Below are positions 1 to 10,601 of a DNA stretch of 64,000 bases, one piece after another. The notes beneath the pieces were generated by a model, which was given only the letters and a program-made list of their open reading frames with translations, had not been told where the DNA came from and ran no database searches. The stretch lies in the NCBI GenBank assembly GCA_022559845.1, contig CM040117.1:145208732-145272731 (forward strand), written 5' to 3'. The DNA comes from Amorphophallus konjac. Lineage: Eukaryota > Streptophyta > Magnoliopsida > Alismatales > Araceae. Made by a program: the position numbers and the translations under genes. The stretch's first letter is position 1, and each line of letters begins with the position of its first letter.

Positions 1-215
1 TTCAGCTTCAGCCCAGCAGCTTCATCGATCGGCTTTGGCGGCAGCTAGCTTGATTTCCATCATATATGTTACATGAAAATGCAAGTATAGCTATGCATGA
101 ATGAATTTAAGACAATATCGAGAGTGACAGAGCCTCCGAATGGATGAGGTAGAAAAAACGTAACAAAAACCCTCGCCTCCCATGGAGGCGCGAAGCTGAG
201 ATCCCTGGTTTCTAC
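1..215. other. Unassigned flank / possible LINE 5' UTR
   Basis: No coding potential or recognisable repeat was seen. The last 60-80 bases, a GC-rich stretch leading to the ATG at 216, may be the 5' UTR of the LINE that follows. The true 5' end of the LINE could not be fixed because no target-site duplication with the far 3' end was visible. Confidence 0.3.
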
Positions 216-1699
216 ATGGAGGTTTTGGGGGGGCCCTCAGTGGCCCCCGCTGCGTCCCCCACGCTGGCTCCGTCCCATCCGCCTGCTCATTTGACCTGTC
301 TTTCTCCTGGAAATGGCCGTTCCTTTGCTGAAGTTCTCAAGTCATCCATGAAGCCACCGGATGTCCACGGAATTGTTCATGAACCAGCCTTGACAGATGG
401 AGGAGAACCCGTTGTATTCTTCAATGCAGAGGAAATTTCGGCGTCGCTTAAACCATTCGATTTCTCCTTGGTGGCGCGAACGCCTCATGGCAGGCCTACC
501 TTCCCAGAGATTAGAGCTCATCTCACAAAATGTTGTGGCTTCAAGGATGATTTTGTAATCAGTGCTCTTGACACCAGGCACCTTCTTCTCCGTTTCCGAA
601 ACCAGGAGGATTATTTGAAGCTTCTTCTGAGAGATTCATTGTTTGTCCATGGCCGGTTGTTCAGGTTTTTCAAATGGACAATGCACTTTTCCCCAAATGA
701 AGATTCCCCCATTCTTCCGGTTTGGATCTCCTTCCTTGGGCTTCCGGTGAATTTATTTGTTGAACCCATGTTAAGGCCAATTGCTGGGAACATTGGAAGA
801 GTATTAAAAATTGATCCTTCAACTTTGAATGTGACTAACACAATGGTAGATCGTGTCTGTGTTGAACTGGATATCACGAAGGATCAGCCTCACAGATTAT
901 GGATTGGGATTCCGGGGGTGGAGCTTGGCAAGATGTTATCTATCCTGTACTTCCCAAATTTTGTTCAGGTTGCTCCAGATTAGGCCTCTCATTGGATGAC
1001 TGCAAAGTCAAAGGTCTTCAGAGTACAACAAAAAATGTTCCTGTTCAAGGCCCCTCTGGTCCGATACAAAAGTCCAAAAATGTCTGGAAACCAGTGGTGT
1101 CTTCAAAGAATGTGCTTGCTAGAGATGTTGCTCAAGAGGATGTGATGCAGACTGACCAAGGAAATGATGCGATGAATATTTCTCAATCTTTTCAGATTTC
1201 TGATAAATTGGCTGAGAATGTCGTGGGTATGTCAGTGCATAAAAATGTAGATGTAAGAGATAATCATGTTGCCAATCCCAAATTGATGGTCCCTGCATCA
1301 AATCTGAACATTGTGGATCAAAATTTTCAGGCCAATTGGATTCCTGATATGAGGTGTTCAGAGTTTATCAATGAAAAACCTTCATCTAGTTATGTTTCTC
1401 CTTTTCTTATGGAGCTCCCTTCAGGCCAAAAGTCAGATACCATTGGAGTCATTGCTCCTATTCCTGAATTAGCCCTTATTGAATCCAGTTGTTTTCGGCC
1501 GGATCAGGAGGTTATATCTAATTCCTATGATATCCAACATCGGCACCAAGTTGATTTGGTTGCCAAAAGACAGGTAATTGCTAAATCAGCTGAAACTGAT
1601 AATGTGAGAGTCCTTTTTCAGGATCGATTGGGGGTCATCACCAGATCCATGACAAGGTCAGGTTCTGAGGGTAATTTACCTGTCTCTAATTCCTCATGA
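216..1699 (+). pseudogene. LINE ORF1 (DUF4283 nucleic-acid-binding protein), frameshifted
   Basis: Plant LINE ORF1 proteins bind the element RNA. The first frame (216-983, 255 codons) has the DUF4283-like block, recognisable near residues 75-230 by FRNQEDYLKLLL, WISFLGLPVNLF and RIDP/KIDPSTLN-type motifs. Around 900-930 the reading passes into another frame (899-1699). That frame continues with the expected IYPVLPKFCSGC zinc-knuckle segment, so one frameshift separates the two halves. The knuckle reads C-x2-C-x4-L-x4-C, with leucine where the family has histidine. The remaining roughly 220 codons are the variable, low-conservation tail usual for ORF1. The stop overlaps the ORF2 start as ATGA at 1696-1699, a compact ORF1/ORF2 junction that would suit coupled translation. 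The frameshift and the lost zinc ligand make this copy a pseudogene. Confidence 0.8.
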
Positions 1700-3080
1700 A
1701 TTCTATTATCTGGAATATTAGAGGTATAGGAAATGATATATCAGTAGGGAGGGTTAAACATTTCCTCAAAACTCATAAAATTGATTATCTTGCTGTTTTG
1801 GAACCAAAAATTCATGTCAGAAACTTGGATAATATCTGTATAAAGTTGGGGTTAAACAAAGGTATTGCTAACAGTGCAGATATGGCTCATATTTGGTTTC
1901 TTTGGAGGGATCCTTTGGATTTTGTGATTGTTTGTAGAGATGACCAGCAGATCACTCTATCTCAGACTAGCACGGCCTTACCTACTTTTCACATATCCTT
2001 AGTTTATCCTAAATGCACTTCTACTGAGAGACAACTCTTGTGGATTTATTTATGCTTGGTTCACTCACAGTTACATGGCCCTTGGCTAGTAGCAGGGGAC
2101 TTCAATTGCATACTTAATGTTGATGAGAAGCTAGGTGGTAACCCCCCTAACCTGGCAGCTATTTCAGATTTTAATAACTGTGTTGCTGATTGTGAGTTAA
2201 TGGAAGCTAGATATTTGGGATGGAAATATACTTGGCACAATAATCAAACTGGAGGTAGAGGCATTTGGGCAAGACTGGATAGGGTTCTTCTCAACGCTGA
2301 GTGGCTGAATTTGTTCCCCATTTCTGTCGAACATTTATCAAGAGAAGCTTCTGACCCTGCTCCATTATTGGTTAAAGCTTTAAATCAAAGTAGATTTAAG
2401 AGTAGGTTTTGTTTTCAAAAAATGTGGACAATGCATGATAAATTCCTGGCTGATATCCAATCTTGTTGGCACAACAGTCCCCTGGCTTCCTCTCCCATGA
2501 CAACTCTATATCTGAAACTCAAGTATCTGAGAAAAATGTTAAGGATTTGGAATAAGCAAACTTTTGGCCATGTGCATTCAAACCTGATGGAAGTAGCAGA
2601 CTCAGTCCTTAAAGCAGAGCACAATTATGATATTCACCCCACGGAGGCAAACTTCTAAATCCTAGAGGAGGCTAAATCTCTGCAATCGGATAGGTTGCTT
2701 TAGGAAGAATGCTTTTGGAGACAGAAATCTGGTATTAAATGGCTGCTGGAGGGGGACAGAAATACTAGATTCTTTCACACCTCTACCATGGCTAAGAGAT
2801 AAAAATTTTGCATTTCTCAGCTTCGAAATTCTGCTGGTTTACCCACTTCAGTTCATGAGGAAATGAAAGAAATTGCTGCATCATATTTTCAAAGAGCCTT
2901 TACTTCTCAGGATCACTATATAGCAGATGATTCTTTGAACTGCATTCCCTCCCTGGTTACTCAGGAAGATAATGACATGCTCTGTGCTATTACCTCTGAG
3001 TTGGAGATAAAAGATGTGGTTTTCAATCTATCTGTTGATAGTGCACCAGGGCCCAATGGGTTCACAGGTGCTTTTTATCA
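1696..3080 (+). pseudogene. LINE ORF2, endonuclease and start of reverse transcriptase, degraded
   Basis: ORF2 of plant LINEs encodes an APE-type endonuclease that nicks the target and a reverse transcriptase that copies the RNA there. Residues 1-235 show the endonuclease: WNIRGIG at the start, E in LAVLEPK, VAGDFNCIL, a YTWHNN block and RLDRVL. The final catalytic motif, normally S-D-H, reads SDPAPL, so the catalytic histidine is proline. The frame stops at 2656-2658 (TAA). Two more in-frame stops follow before the frame reopens at about 2863, where the RT entry motif APGPNGFTGAFYQ (family APGPDGF) is visible just before the assembly gap. The stops and the lost histidine indicate an inactive copy. 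Confidence 0.85.
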
Positions 3081-3180
3081 NNNNNNNNNNNNNNNNNNNN
3101 NNNNNNNNNNNNNNNNNNNNNNNNNNNNNNNNNNNNNNNNNNNNNNNNNNNNNNNNNNNNNNNNNNNNNNNNNNNNNNNN
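3081..3180. other. Assembly gap (100 N)
   Basis: One hundred N, a size commonly used as a placeholder for a gap of unknown length. It cuts the LINE reverse transcriptase on the left and the 5' LTR of a chromovirus on the right. About 1.7 kb of that LTR is missing compared with its 3' partner, so the real gap is probably longer than 100 bases. Confidence 0.98.
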
Positions 3181-3750
3181 AAACGCGGAGTTCGGCACCG
3201 CCGGGCGACATCAAGATGCTGCCCGTCAACCCGAGTTGCGTGATTCCCGGGCTCCACATGTGACCTTTTACCTCCCTACGTGGAGTGGGTCAAATCTTTG
3301 TATTGCTGTGATATTGTTTAACCGGGAGTCCGTGATTCGGTCGGGGTTGTCTTCGCCACGCCGGGTGCGTGGAGGTAAAGGTCTTAACTCCTTGGCGTAA
3401 CATTGCTTAGCTAGTATACGGTCTTAGGCCGCTGCCGAGAGTGTAGGTACTAGCCCGTGTGTCCATGTCACCACTGTGAGAGTGAGAGTGACCCGTCCCG
3501 CGACTCGATCCGAGTCCAGAAGTTGAGTCGGACTACCCTTGACCTCCGTCGGTTCCTTAACCGCGCACGGTCCGCGCTTTCCCTCGCTTGGGACGATGAG
3601 TGAGCTTCCACTTCTATTAGCGACGTTTTGCCACTAGGAGCTCGTAGTGTCGGGCTTAGTGTCTCCCTGGTGTGTGCTGCTGGTCGCGTCTTCATCTAGA
3701 GTCCGAGGGTGGCACCTAATAGTGTCGTCTCCCGTGTCCGTCCCGCATCA
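3181..3750 (+). repeat. 5' LTR of chromovirus, 3' part only
   Basis: Matches about 8374-8945 nearly base for base, beginning with the shared GGAGTTCGGCACCGCC segment and ending CCGCATCA. The primer-binding site follows directly. The first roughly 1.7 kb is lost in the gap. Confidence 0.9.
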
Positions 3751-3753
3751 GTT

Positions 3754-3764
3754 TGGTATCAGAG
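3754..3764 (+). promoter_or_regulatory. Primer-binding site (initiator tRNA-Met type)
   Basis: TGGTATCAGAG lies three bases after the LTR end. This is the usual plant LTR-retrotransposon site complementary to the 3' end of initiator tRNA-Met. It fixes the 5' LTR/internal boundary at 3750/3751. Confidence 0.85.
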
Positions 3765-4125
3765 AGAGTCGAGTCTAGGGTAGTCATTGCATAAGTCTTG
3801 CATGCATCATGGTCTAAGTCAAGTCTAGGATCATCATTAATTTCAAAACAAAAAAAAGAGTGTTTTAAAATTGCATTTCATCCCGATGATTCGGTATCTT
3901 AAAAGGTGTTGTCCGAACGTTAGGCTACGCCTATCGGGAAGACCGCACACTTGCGCGAGTGATCTTCGGATCGATTAACTCCGCCATGTACCGGATATTG
4001 GTTTAGGTCTAGGTGCATTAGTCGGTGTTTGCATTAGTTAGTGCATTCCAACCTTGCATAGCCGGTCTAGTGTAGTGTCCAAGTGTCGGCATGTCCAACA
4101 TATAGTCCCCCCCCCCCAATTTCCC

Positions 4126-5274
4126 ATGGATTCCCAATCACCCGGGCAATATGGCCGTTGGTCCACCCATGGGCTTGGCAACCACCCACTCCACTTCCGT
4201 AGGCCCGAAGCCTCGGATTTTTATGGCTCCAATGGCCCGGGTGACTACCTCAAGTGGGAGGCCACCATGGACACATACTTTGATTGTTATACTATGTCCG
4301 AGGCAAAGCAATTCTCTTTCGCCAAAGAGCGGCTTCTTCATGAGGCTGCCGAAAAGTGGGATTACATCGAAAGAATGAGAGAGGTTAGGGGGCAATGGCC
4401 CCTCGAGTCATGGTGGGACATGAAGAGAGAGCTTAGGAAGGTCTACGTGCCCCAACCGGTCACCTCCAACCGGCCCCACCCAATCACTTCCAACCAAGTG
4501 GGTTCTAGTCGGAGGCAAAGAGTCCCACACGTAGATGAGCCAAGACCCAATCCTAGGACGGTTGACTACGGGCGAGTCCACCATGATATCCCTATTCCAA
4601 CCCACTCCGTTGCCGAACTTATGCAAATGATTTTGGACCGGTTGGATGGGGTGGATAGGACACGTACTCCTAGTGATGTACTCCAACCCGAGCCTAAGGA
4701 GGTCATCGCCGGTAGTCTTAACCCGGCCCCATCAACGGAGTCCCCAAGCCCTCTCCCCATCATAGTGGATCCTCTTCTCCCACCCACGAGAGCCCCATTG
4801 CCTACACCCCCTGTCCGTCAGGAGGATAAGGGTAGGGACCCACTTATCAGGGAGCGTAGTGGGTCACGACAGCAGTGTTATCGCTGCCAGGGGTTCGGCC
4901 ACTACGCCGGACAATGTCCCACTCGGACATCTCTAGCCATAAGGGACAAAAGGGTTGGAGAAGCCCCACTCTCCGATCTTTATTCTAAGCCACCTCAGCC
5001 CGAGCCACCCGTGTTTCTAACGGGTATGCTTGTCATAGCCGAGCCGCTTCTTAGCTGGCTTAAGAAGGGCTTGGTCCCACTTCCCTTCCCATCTATGGAC
5101 CCTATCCTACCTCTGGTGCCAATCAATTCATTTCATACCACTTTCCGGTCTAGTCACTATGTGGATACATTGGATGACCTTCTTAAAGGGTTAGACCGAA
5201 AGTCGACATTTACGCACTTGTTGGCTCCAGGCTTCGACCGACCACAGGTCGTAGTTTCACTCATCCCGCTTTAG
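4126..5274 (+). CDS. Gag polyprotein of chromovirus
   Basis: Gag forms the virus-like particle and binds the element RNA. The chosen start is the ATG at 4126 (MDSQSPGQYGRW), giving 382 codons; the frame is open further upstream, but that sequence is leader-like. Residues about 35-105 look like the retrotransposon gag core (PGDYLKWEATMDTYFD, then KRELRKVYVP), with the middle of the domain apparently shortened. A proline-rich linker follows. A canonical CCHC zinc knuckle, CYRCQGFGHYAGQC, lies near residues 250-264. The tail after the knuckle has no protease motif, so no Gag-Pol fusion is present. The frame is intact. The product could supply Gag but not enzymes. Confidence 0.75.
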   Translation: MDSQSPGQYGRWSTHGLGNHPLHFRRPEASDFYGSNGPGDYLKWEATMDTYFDCYTMSEAKQFSFAKERLLHEAAEKWDYIERMREVRGQWPLESWWDMKRELRKVYVPQPVTSNRPHPITSNQVGSSRRQRVPHVDEPRPNPRTVDYGRVHHDIPIPTHSVAELMQMILDRLDGVDRTRTPSDVLQPEPKEVIAGSLNPAPSTESPSPLPIIVDPLLPPTRAPLPTPPVRQEDKGRDPLIRERSGSRQQCYRCQGFGHYAGQCPTRTSLAIRDKRVGEAPLSDLYSKPPQPEPPVFLTGMLVIAEPLLSWLKKGLVPLPFPSMDPILPLVPINSFHTTFRSSHYVDTLDDLLKGLDRKSTFTHLLAPGFDRPQVVVSLIPL

Positions 5275-5288
5275 GGTCCATCACCTCC

Positions 5289-5966
5289 GTGTACACCGTG
5301 GGTCATGTTACCACGGAGGTTCTTCTACTCCTCCCTTTGCCGGCCGAGTCCGACTTCATTCCCCTTTGCCCAAGGGAGGAATCTTACTTTCTACCTATGA
5401 CTGTCGTCCCATCTCTCACAATGAATGAAGGTGATCATTTACACCTCCAAGATTTCCAAATGTGGGACAGTGATTTGTGGAAGCCTAGTCCGAGGGGTCA
5501 TACCTTCTTTGATCCCTTCGACCCATTCTCTTGTGGATCCCGTGACCCACCATATTTACTCCACCTTTTCGAGAGAGTCCACCATCATACCCCCACCGTC
5601 TCATCTCCCTTCATGGATGAAGGAGATCAACAACACCTTCTAGACTTCCACACATGGGATCTTGAGATGAGGGAATCCATATCGAGGGGTCACACATTCT
5701 TTGATCCCTTCGATCCCTTTCTTAGTGGTCCCCTTGGTCCACAATCTCCATTCCACTTCTTTAACGGAGGTCACCATTATACCCCTCCCCCATGGACCGG
5801 GCCATCGGCACCCACCGAGTCCGTTCACGGGCGAGAGACACCCTACCCTCCAGTCCCACCCAAACCTCCCAAATCCAAAGGACCGTCTTATGATTGTACC
5901 GACCCTCGGTCACACCTAGGGTATGCATGGCACACATTCGGATGTCCTGGACCACCTTGCATATGA
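5289..5966 (+). CDS. Unknown ORF with internal 64-residue duplication
   Basis: I do not recognise this protein. It lies 12 bases after the gag stop, where pol would be expected, and is open for 225 codons. Two similar blocks of about 64 residues follow each other. Each begins M-N/D-E-G-D, continues with a DF-x2-W-D segment and RGHTFFDPFDPF, and ends in a His-rich H-H-x-T/Y-T-P segment. The C-terminal 50 residues are proline-rich. There is no protease, RT or integrase motif. It may be a captured or newly arisen coding segment, or chance open sequence inside a tandemly duplicated stretch. Neither a promoter nor other expression signals can be seen. Confidence 0.4.
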   Translation: MYTVGHVTTEVLLLLPLPAESDFIPLCPREESYFLPMTVVPSLTMNEGDHLHLQDFQMWDSDLWKPSPRGHTFFDPFDPFSCGSRDPPYLLHLFERVHHHTPTVSSPFMDEGDQQHLLDFHTWDLEMRESISRGHTFFDPFDPFLSGPLGPQSPFHFFNGGHHYTPPPWTGPSAPTESVHGRETPYPPVPPKPPKSKGPSYDCTDPRSHLGYAWHTFGCPGPPCI

Positions 5967-6050
5967 TTGGGTCGGACTAACTGTAGGGTTGTTTAGGGTT
6001 GTGTGTGCATCCGTGTGTTTTTATTTTGCTAAGCATTTTAGGAGTGCTTA

Positions 6051-6770
6051 GTGAGTCTGCCGAGTCTAGTGCTAGGCATGTTAGGAGTCTGCATGAGTGA
6101 GGCCAGCAATGCACGTTACAAAGAGCTAGCCGATGCCCATCGACACCACCGAGCGTTCCAAGAGGGTGAATATGTCATGATCAGGGTAAGACCTGAACGG
6201 TTTCCCTCTGGAACCGTTAAGAAGTTGCAAGCTCGCGGAGCCGGTCCCTTTAGAGTGTTGAAACGCGTTGGATCCAATGCGTATGTTGTGGACCTGCCCG
6301 AGGAATATGGTATAAGCTCTACCTTCAATGTATCAGATCTTGTTGCATATAGGGACCCAGCGGTGATCCCTAGTGAGCCTTTTGAGCCATCTCCTCCCCT
6401 TGAGAGTGATCCCACACTTGAGTGTCCACTTCCACCTCCAGCCCCTTTTTCGCGGCAGCGTGAGCATATAGATCGTATACTGGACGAGCAAGTGACAGTT
6501 ACCAGGAGTGGATCTTACCCGCGCTACCTAATGCGATGGAGAGGACGGCCCGCTACTGAGGACACATGGATCACACATGGCGAGTTGCAGCGGATCGATC
6601 CGGACCTTCTGGAGCGATACAGGAGCGATGCAGACCCTTACTCGACAGGGTCGAGTTTCTCCCACCCGGGGAGAATTGGTGCGGACACCCGAGCAGTTGA
6701 GCTGTGCGACACGCCGAGCCACCGGTACCGCACATGGAGCACGACTCGAGCCACCTCAGCATCCATCTAG
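6051..6770 (+). pseudogene. Integrase C-terminal domain plus chromodomain (pol remnant)
   Basis: In chromoviruses the integrase ends with a GPY/F module and a chromodomain that directs insertion to chromatin. Here residues about 25-105 read like the integrase C-terminus (HHRAFQEGEYVMIRVRPERF, then GPFRVLKRVGSNAYVVDLP and FNVSDLVAY). Residues about 140-195 form a chromodomain (ILDEQ, then YPRYLMRWRGRP, DTWITHGELQ). The catalytic integrase core and the rest of pol are missing upstream, so the ATG at 6051 is a chance start on a truncated polyprotein. The frame runs on past the polypurine tract into the 3' LTR and stops at 6768-6770; the conserved part ends near 6640. Confidence 0.85.
6663..6676 (+). 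promoter_or_regulatory. Polypurine tract of chromovirus
   Basis: CACCCGGGGAGAAT directly precedes the TGGTGCGG start of the 3' LTR. A purine-rich tract here primes plus-strand DNA synthesis. It is short and interrupted, so the boundary relies mainly on the TG...CA termini. Confidence 0.55.
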
Positions 6771-8945
6771 ATCGAAGACAGCCTGGAGACGCCGCCTTGA
6801 GTCTCCCCATTTTTCATATTTAATTAGACTTTATTTGTGTGTAAGGTGTGTTTATTTCATTTTATACGGTTTGCAATTATGATTGTGCGAGGGGTTTATT
6901 TGTAAAATGGGACCCCTGGGCCCCACGGGACCCCCAGGCCCCCTCCCATTGGTCCATATCAGCCTTGTGGGGTTGGTCAAAATCCAAGGTGGACATCTAG
7001 AAGCCTTGGACTAGTCAATTATCCACATGGGGGACAAGGGACCAAAATGGTCAACAATTCCAACCAAACCCACCTACCATGTCCCCCCCTTGGTCAAGGT
7101 GCGCCCCCCTCCCCTTTTATTTAATATTTTTGTTGTATTTTGATCAAACTTCATCCTAGCCATCCATCCCTAACCCCTAGATCCAACGGTGGAGGATGGA
7201 TTAGATGGGTGACCTATATATGCTTGTATTTTCCCATTTTCATGAATTAATGCCATTTGATTAAAACAAATTCAAGAGCAAGGGCTGGTGCGCCCCCCTC
7301 CTCTCTCCTACCTCTCCCCCTTGAAGCTGTGAAGGGTTCCATTCTGAGGTGTGACGCCTCATGTATCGGTTCCGACGATCGCCGCCGCCACCGCACCGCC
7401 ATCGCCATCAACGGAGTTCTACCCGCACAGTATCACTGAAGCTTCCACGAATTTCATGTCTCAGCCCCGAGCTCAGATAGATCTGGGGATTTTAGTGGAT
7501 GTTTCAGAGGTGTCAAGGACATGCCACAAATTTTGGTTTGCCATTCAGATCTCGTTTCATATTTTTTTGATTTTCGTCCACTCTTCCATTTCGGTTCTGC
7601 CAGAGTTCTATCTAGATTCATCTCCACCCTGCGTTTCATGTCTTACGTCCACTTTTTGAGTTTTGTTGGTTCGCCCAATTTTACTGGGGATTCCATTCAT
7701 CCACCCCTTCATCCACAATTTTTCTTAATTTTTCATTCACCCATCTCATATTTTCTAAAAATCGTTCTCAGTCCCATCTACAGTTCTGTCCTCCTGTTCC
7801 CAGATCCGACCACCAGTCACCCCAAAATTCATAGTAAATCACCACCACCTCCAAATCAAATTCCAAAAATAGTCCCAGTTCTGTGGTTTGATACCCTACA
7901 ACTTTGAAGAAGAGCTCGAAGACTGAATCCAACTTTAAGTAGGCGGTCAACGGCCATTTACAGGAAACTGATGTGCTGATCTGATATTTCGGGAGCTGTG
8001 GAGCAGAGGATTGGAAAATTGTTAAAGCCCAGGTCCGCCCAGGTTCAGAAGAGTACACTGGCCCTAGATTGAAGGATTTTGAATCCTCTTTCCAACGGCG
8101 CTGGTTTCGTCGCATTCCGGCGACGGGGCTGACCGCAATGGCCGTTTTCGCCAGAGCGCGCGCCTGAAAACAGCAACCAAACTCCGTGGGCAGCAACTTC
8201 AAGACTTGGGAATCGGGACCGATCGACCCCCGATCGATGTTCCCGGCCGACCGCCGTCCATTGGAGGCGCGCCACCAGGGGTCCCCATCATAGTGGGTCC
8301 CACCCCCGCAGATCCGGAGGACAGCGCCATCCGTGGGCCCCGCGAGCCCGTAGAACCCGCCGTTCGGAAAGCATGAAAATGCGGAGTTCGGCACCGCCGG
8401 GCGACATCAAGATGCTGCCCGTCAACCCGAGTTGCGTGATTCCTGGGCTCCACATGTGAACTTTTACCTCCCTGTGTGGAGTGGGTCAAATCTTTGTATT
8501 GCTGTGATATTGTTTAACCGGGAGTCCGTGATTCGACCGGGGTTGTCTTCGCCACGCCGGGTGCGTGGAGGTAAAGGTCTTAACTCCTTGGCGTTACATT
8601 GTTTAGCTAGTATACGGTCTTAGGCCGTTGCCGAGAGTGTAGGTACTAGCCCGTGTGTCCATGTCACCGCTGTGAGAGTGAGAGTGACCCGTCCCGCGAC
8701 TTGATCCGAGTCCGGAAGTTGAGTCGGACTACCCTTGACCTCCGCCGGTTCCTTAACCGCGCACGGTCCATGCTTTCCCTCACTTGGGATGACGAGTGAG
8801 CTTCCACTTCTGTTAGCGACGTTTTGCCACTAGGAGCTCGTAGTGTCGGCCTTAGTGTCTCCCTGGTGTGTGCTGCTGGTCGCGTCTTCATCTAGAGTCC
8901 GAGGGTGGCACCTAATAGTGTCGTCTCCGTGTCCGTCCCGCATCA
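6677..8945 (+). repeat. 3' LTR of chromovirus, about 2.27 kb
   Basis: Begins TGGTGCGG after the polypurine tract and ends CCGCATCA; the end is fixed by alignment with the 5' LTR copy. A TATATATG box preceded by CC lies at 7215-7222 on the plus strand and is a reasonable LTR promoter. The left boundary is inferred, since the matching start of the 5' LTR is missing. Open frames inside the LTR are not coding. Confidence 0.75.
7215..7222 (+). promoter_or_regulatory. TATA-box candidate in chromovirus LTR
   Basis: TATATATG in a CC-N8-CTTG context, about 540 bases into the LTR. The position is plausible for U3. Confidence 0.45.
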
Positions 8946-10378
8946 GGGGATCTCTTCCTCCACCCTTGGTTTACTCCGCGTCCTTTTTTCCTCCTCCTCC
9001 GTTGGCCTCTTCCTCGTCACGGATGGCGGGACGTTCTCTCCTTCTATCCGGAGATGAAGGCGGCGAATCAGCTTCTTCTTCATCCCTCTTTCCCTCTTCT
9101 TCGGTGGCTGAGAGCCCTCGTCACCGGCCATCTCCTTCGGTGGTCGCCGGTGGTCTTGGGGTTTCTCATTTGGGGTTTTTTGGGGTGCTAAGGCTTGAAT
9201 GCTTGAATGAATGAGGATTGTGACCGTTTGGTTTGTTTTTTTTGAACGCTCAGGAAATGTGACGGTCTGTCGTCCGACCGTTACATCCTCTAACGCGTCT
9301 TGCTGAGACCGTTAGGTCAATTGAACTATTTTATTGAAGAATGTGAACCACCCGATCTCTAACGGCCTAGGTCTGGTCCGTTATTTTATATGACGCCCTC
9401 TCAGCAGACCGTTACAGCTTGCAAGTTTCTTGATGAATAAAATGGTCCATTTGATGATTGAATGACCACATTTTCTACCATGGCACATATTATTAATGCT
9501 TCTAACACGTATGAATAGTTATGCCTTGTTTCATGCTCATATTATTATTGGCTAACCTCTTTCTCATGAATGAAGTTATGAACAACATCGTGCTTTGCCG
9601 TTCATCAGACAGGTAAGTCAGGTATTGTATCTCGTTCCCTTATCCCTTAAATGCATTACTATATAGTATCTATGATATATTACCTCGAGAACCGGCTGGT
9701 AATTATGTGTTCTGGATCTGATATTCCCCTTAAACAAAAATGATGATGATCTAAGTTCACATGTTTAATCGTTGGATAGGCCGTTAGGTTGGAAAATTTG
9801 GGGACCATGGTTCTGTCTTGCACGCCGTGGTTGCAGATAGTGTCCTGACCCTGATTTCTCCGGTCTAGCAATATTATTTCGAGTATATTGTTATTTTATC
9901 TTTCTTTGCATTCGTTTTAACGATTTCTTTTTATTTAGCCCAGCATGCATCATCCACATATTTGAGCATTCATGATCTTCATCTGTTCAAGGTGTCTCAA
10001 TGGTGGTGAATAGCTGTGTTCTTGATCTCGAATAAGGAGAATCATTCCACTCTGAATTAGAAGGTTTCCTTCGATCTTTTCGCTTGATTTGATTGGCTGA
10101 AGATTCCTGTCTGGAGTTTAGTTAGTTCTCTTTCCTTTCCGTTGCCTCCGGCGGCAAGCCGTGTTTCCTTTCCTTAGTTGTTAGTTTCTCCAGACTTGCA
10201 TCCTTTGGTTAGTTATTTCCTTGTGATCAGTTCGAAGTTTTCCTGAAAATTCATATCGCTTGTTGGTAAAGAACGGGTGTCGTTTACCTTAACTCCCACC
10301 TTTTGGTTCACTCCGCTTCATCTCCATGTTCCATTTCGCTTTCGCTTCATCTCCGCTCGCTCCCCTGCAAAGAGGACG
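8946..10378 (+). other. Internal 3' region of Tat-like element, non-coding
   Basis: No sustained reading frame with recognisable domains. 8946-9215 is a Ser/Pro-rich open stretch in low-complexity CT-rich sequence, and I do not trust it as a gene. Two doublets of 24-nt dyads lie at 9260-9414. Confidence 0.5.
9260..9414. repeat. Two doublets of 24-nt dyads (internal region)
   Basis: Four imperfect dyads of exactly 24 nt: 9260-9283, 9291-9314, 9360-9383 and 9391-9414. Outer arms are of the form TRACGS...SCGTTA, with TAACGG-N12-CCGTTA the clearest at 9360. Starts within each doublet are 31 nt apart. The central 12 bases differ in every unit. Confidence 0.85.
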
Positions 10379-10393
10379 TTAAGGAGGGGCATC
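10379..10393 (+). promoter_or_regulatory. Polypurine tract of Tat-like element
   Basis: GTTAAGGAGGGGCATC-type purine tract immediately before the TG of the LTR at 10394, in the position used for plus-strand priming. Confidence 0.6.
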
Positions 10394-10601
10394 TGTTGAC
10401 ACCCGTTTTATGACCAATAAGTCGGGTCATCTCCTTGTTCATTATATGTGATGCTCCAAGTTGTTCACTCTTCATTGAGTCTCCTTCGTCAGTTTGAAGC
10501 TCATTTCATGGGTCTTAGCTCCTTGGTTGAGTATGGTTCTGTGATGTCTCGCCTTGGATGAAGCTTAGCAAGCTCTTATCAATTTTGATCCTCATTATTT
10601 C

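Larger units (their letters stand above)
3181..8945 (+). mobile_element. Pol-less Ty3/gypsy chromovirus
   Basis: An LTR element on the plus strand: truncated 5' LTR (3181-3750), primer-binding site, 2.93-kb internal region and complete 3' LTR (6677-8945). Gag lies at the start and the integrase C-terminus plus chromodomain at the end. Protease, reverse transcriptase, RNase H and the integrase core are absent. This indicates a large internal deletion or a non-autonomous derivative that needs a helper. The target duplication cannot be checked because the 5' end is in the gap. Confidence 0.85.

Noticed and set aside
3081..3259. ORFs crossing the N run
   Set aside because: The frames are artificial; N codons join unrelated LINE and LTR sequence.
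7768..8489. Minus-strand ORFs of 208 and 96 codons
   Set aside because: They lie wholly inside the chromovirus 3' LTR, lack known domains and run antisense to the element.
8946..9215. Possible Ser/Pro-rich host gene start
   Set aside because: Low-complexity CT-rich sequence between two retroelement parts; no splice pattern or continuing frame seen.
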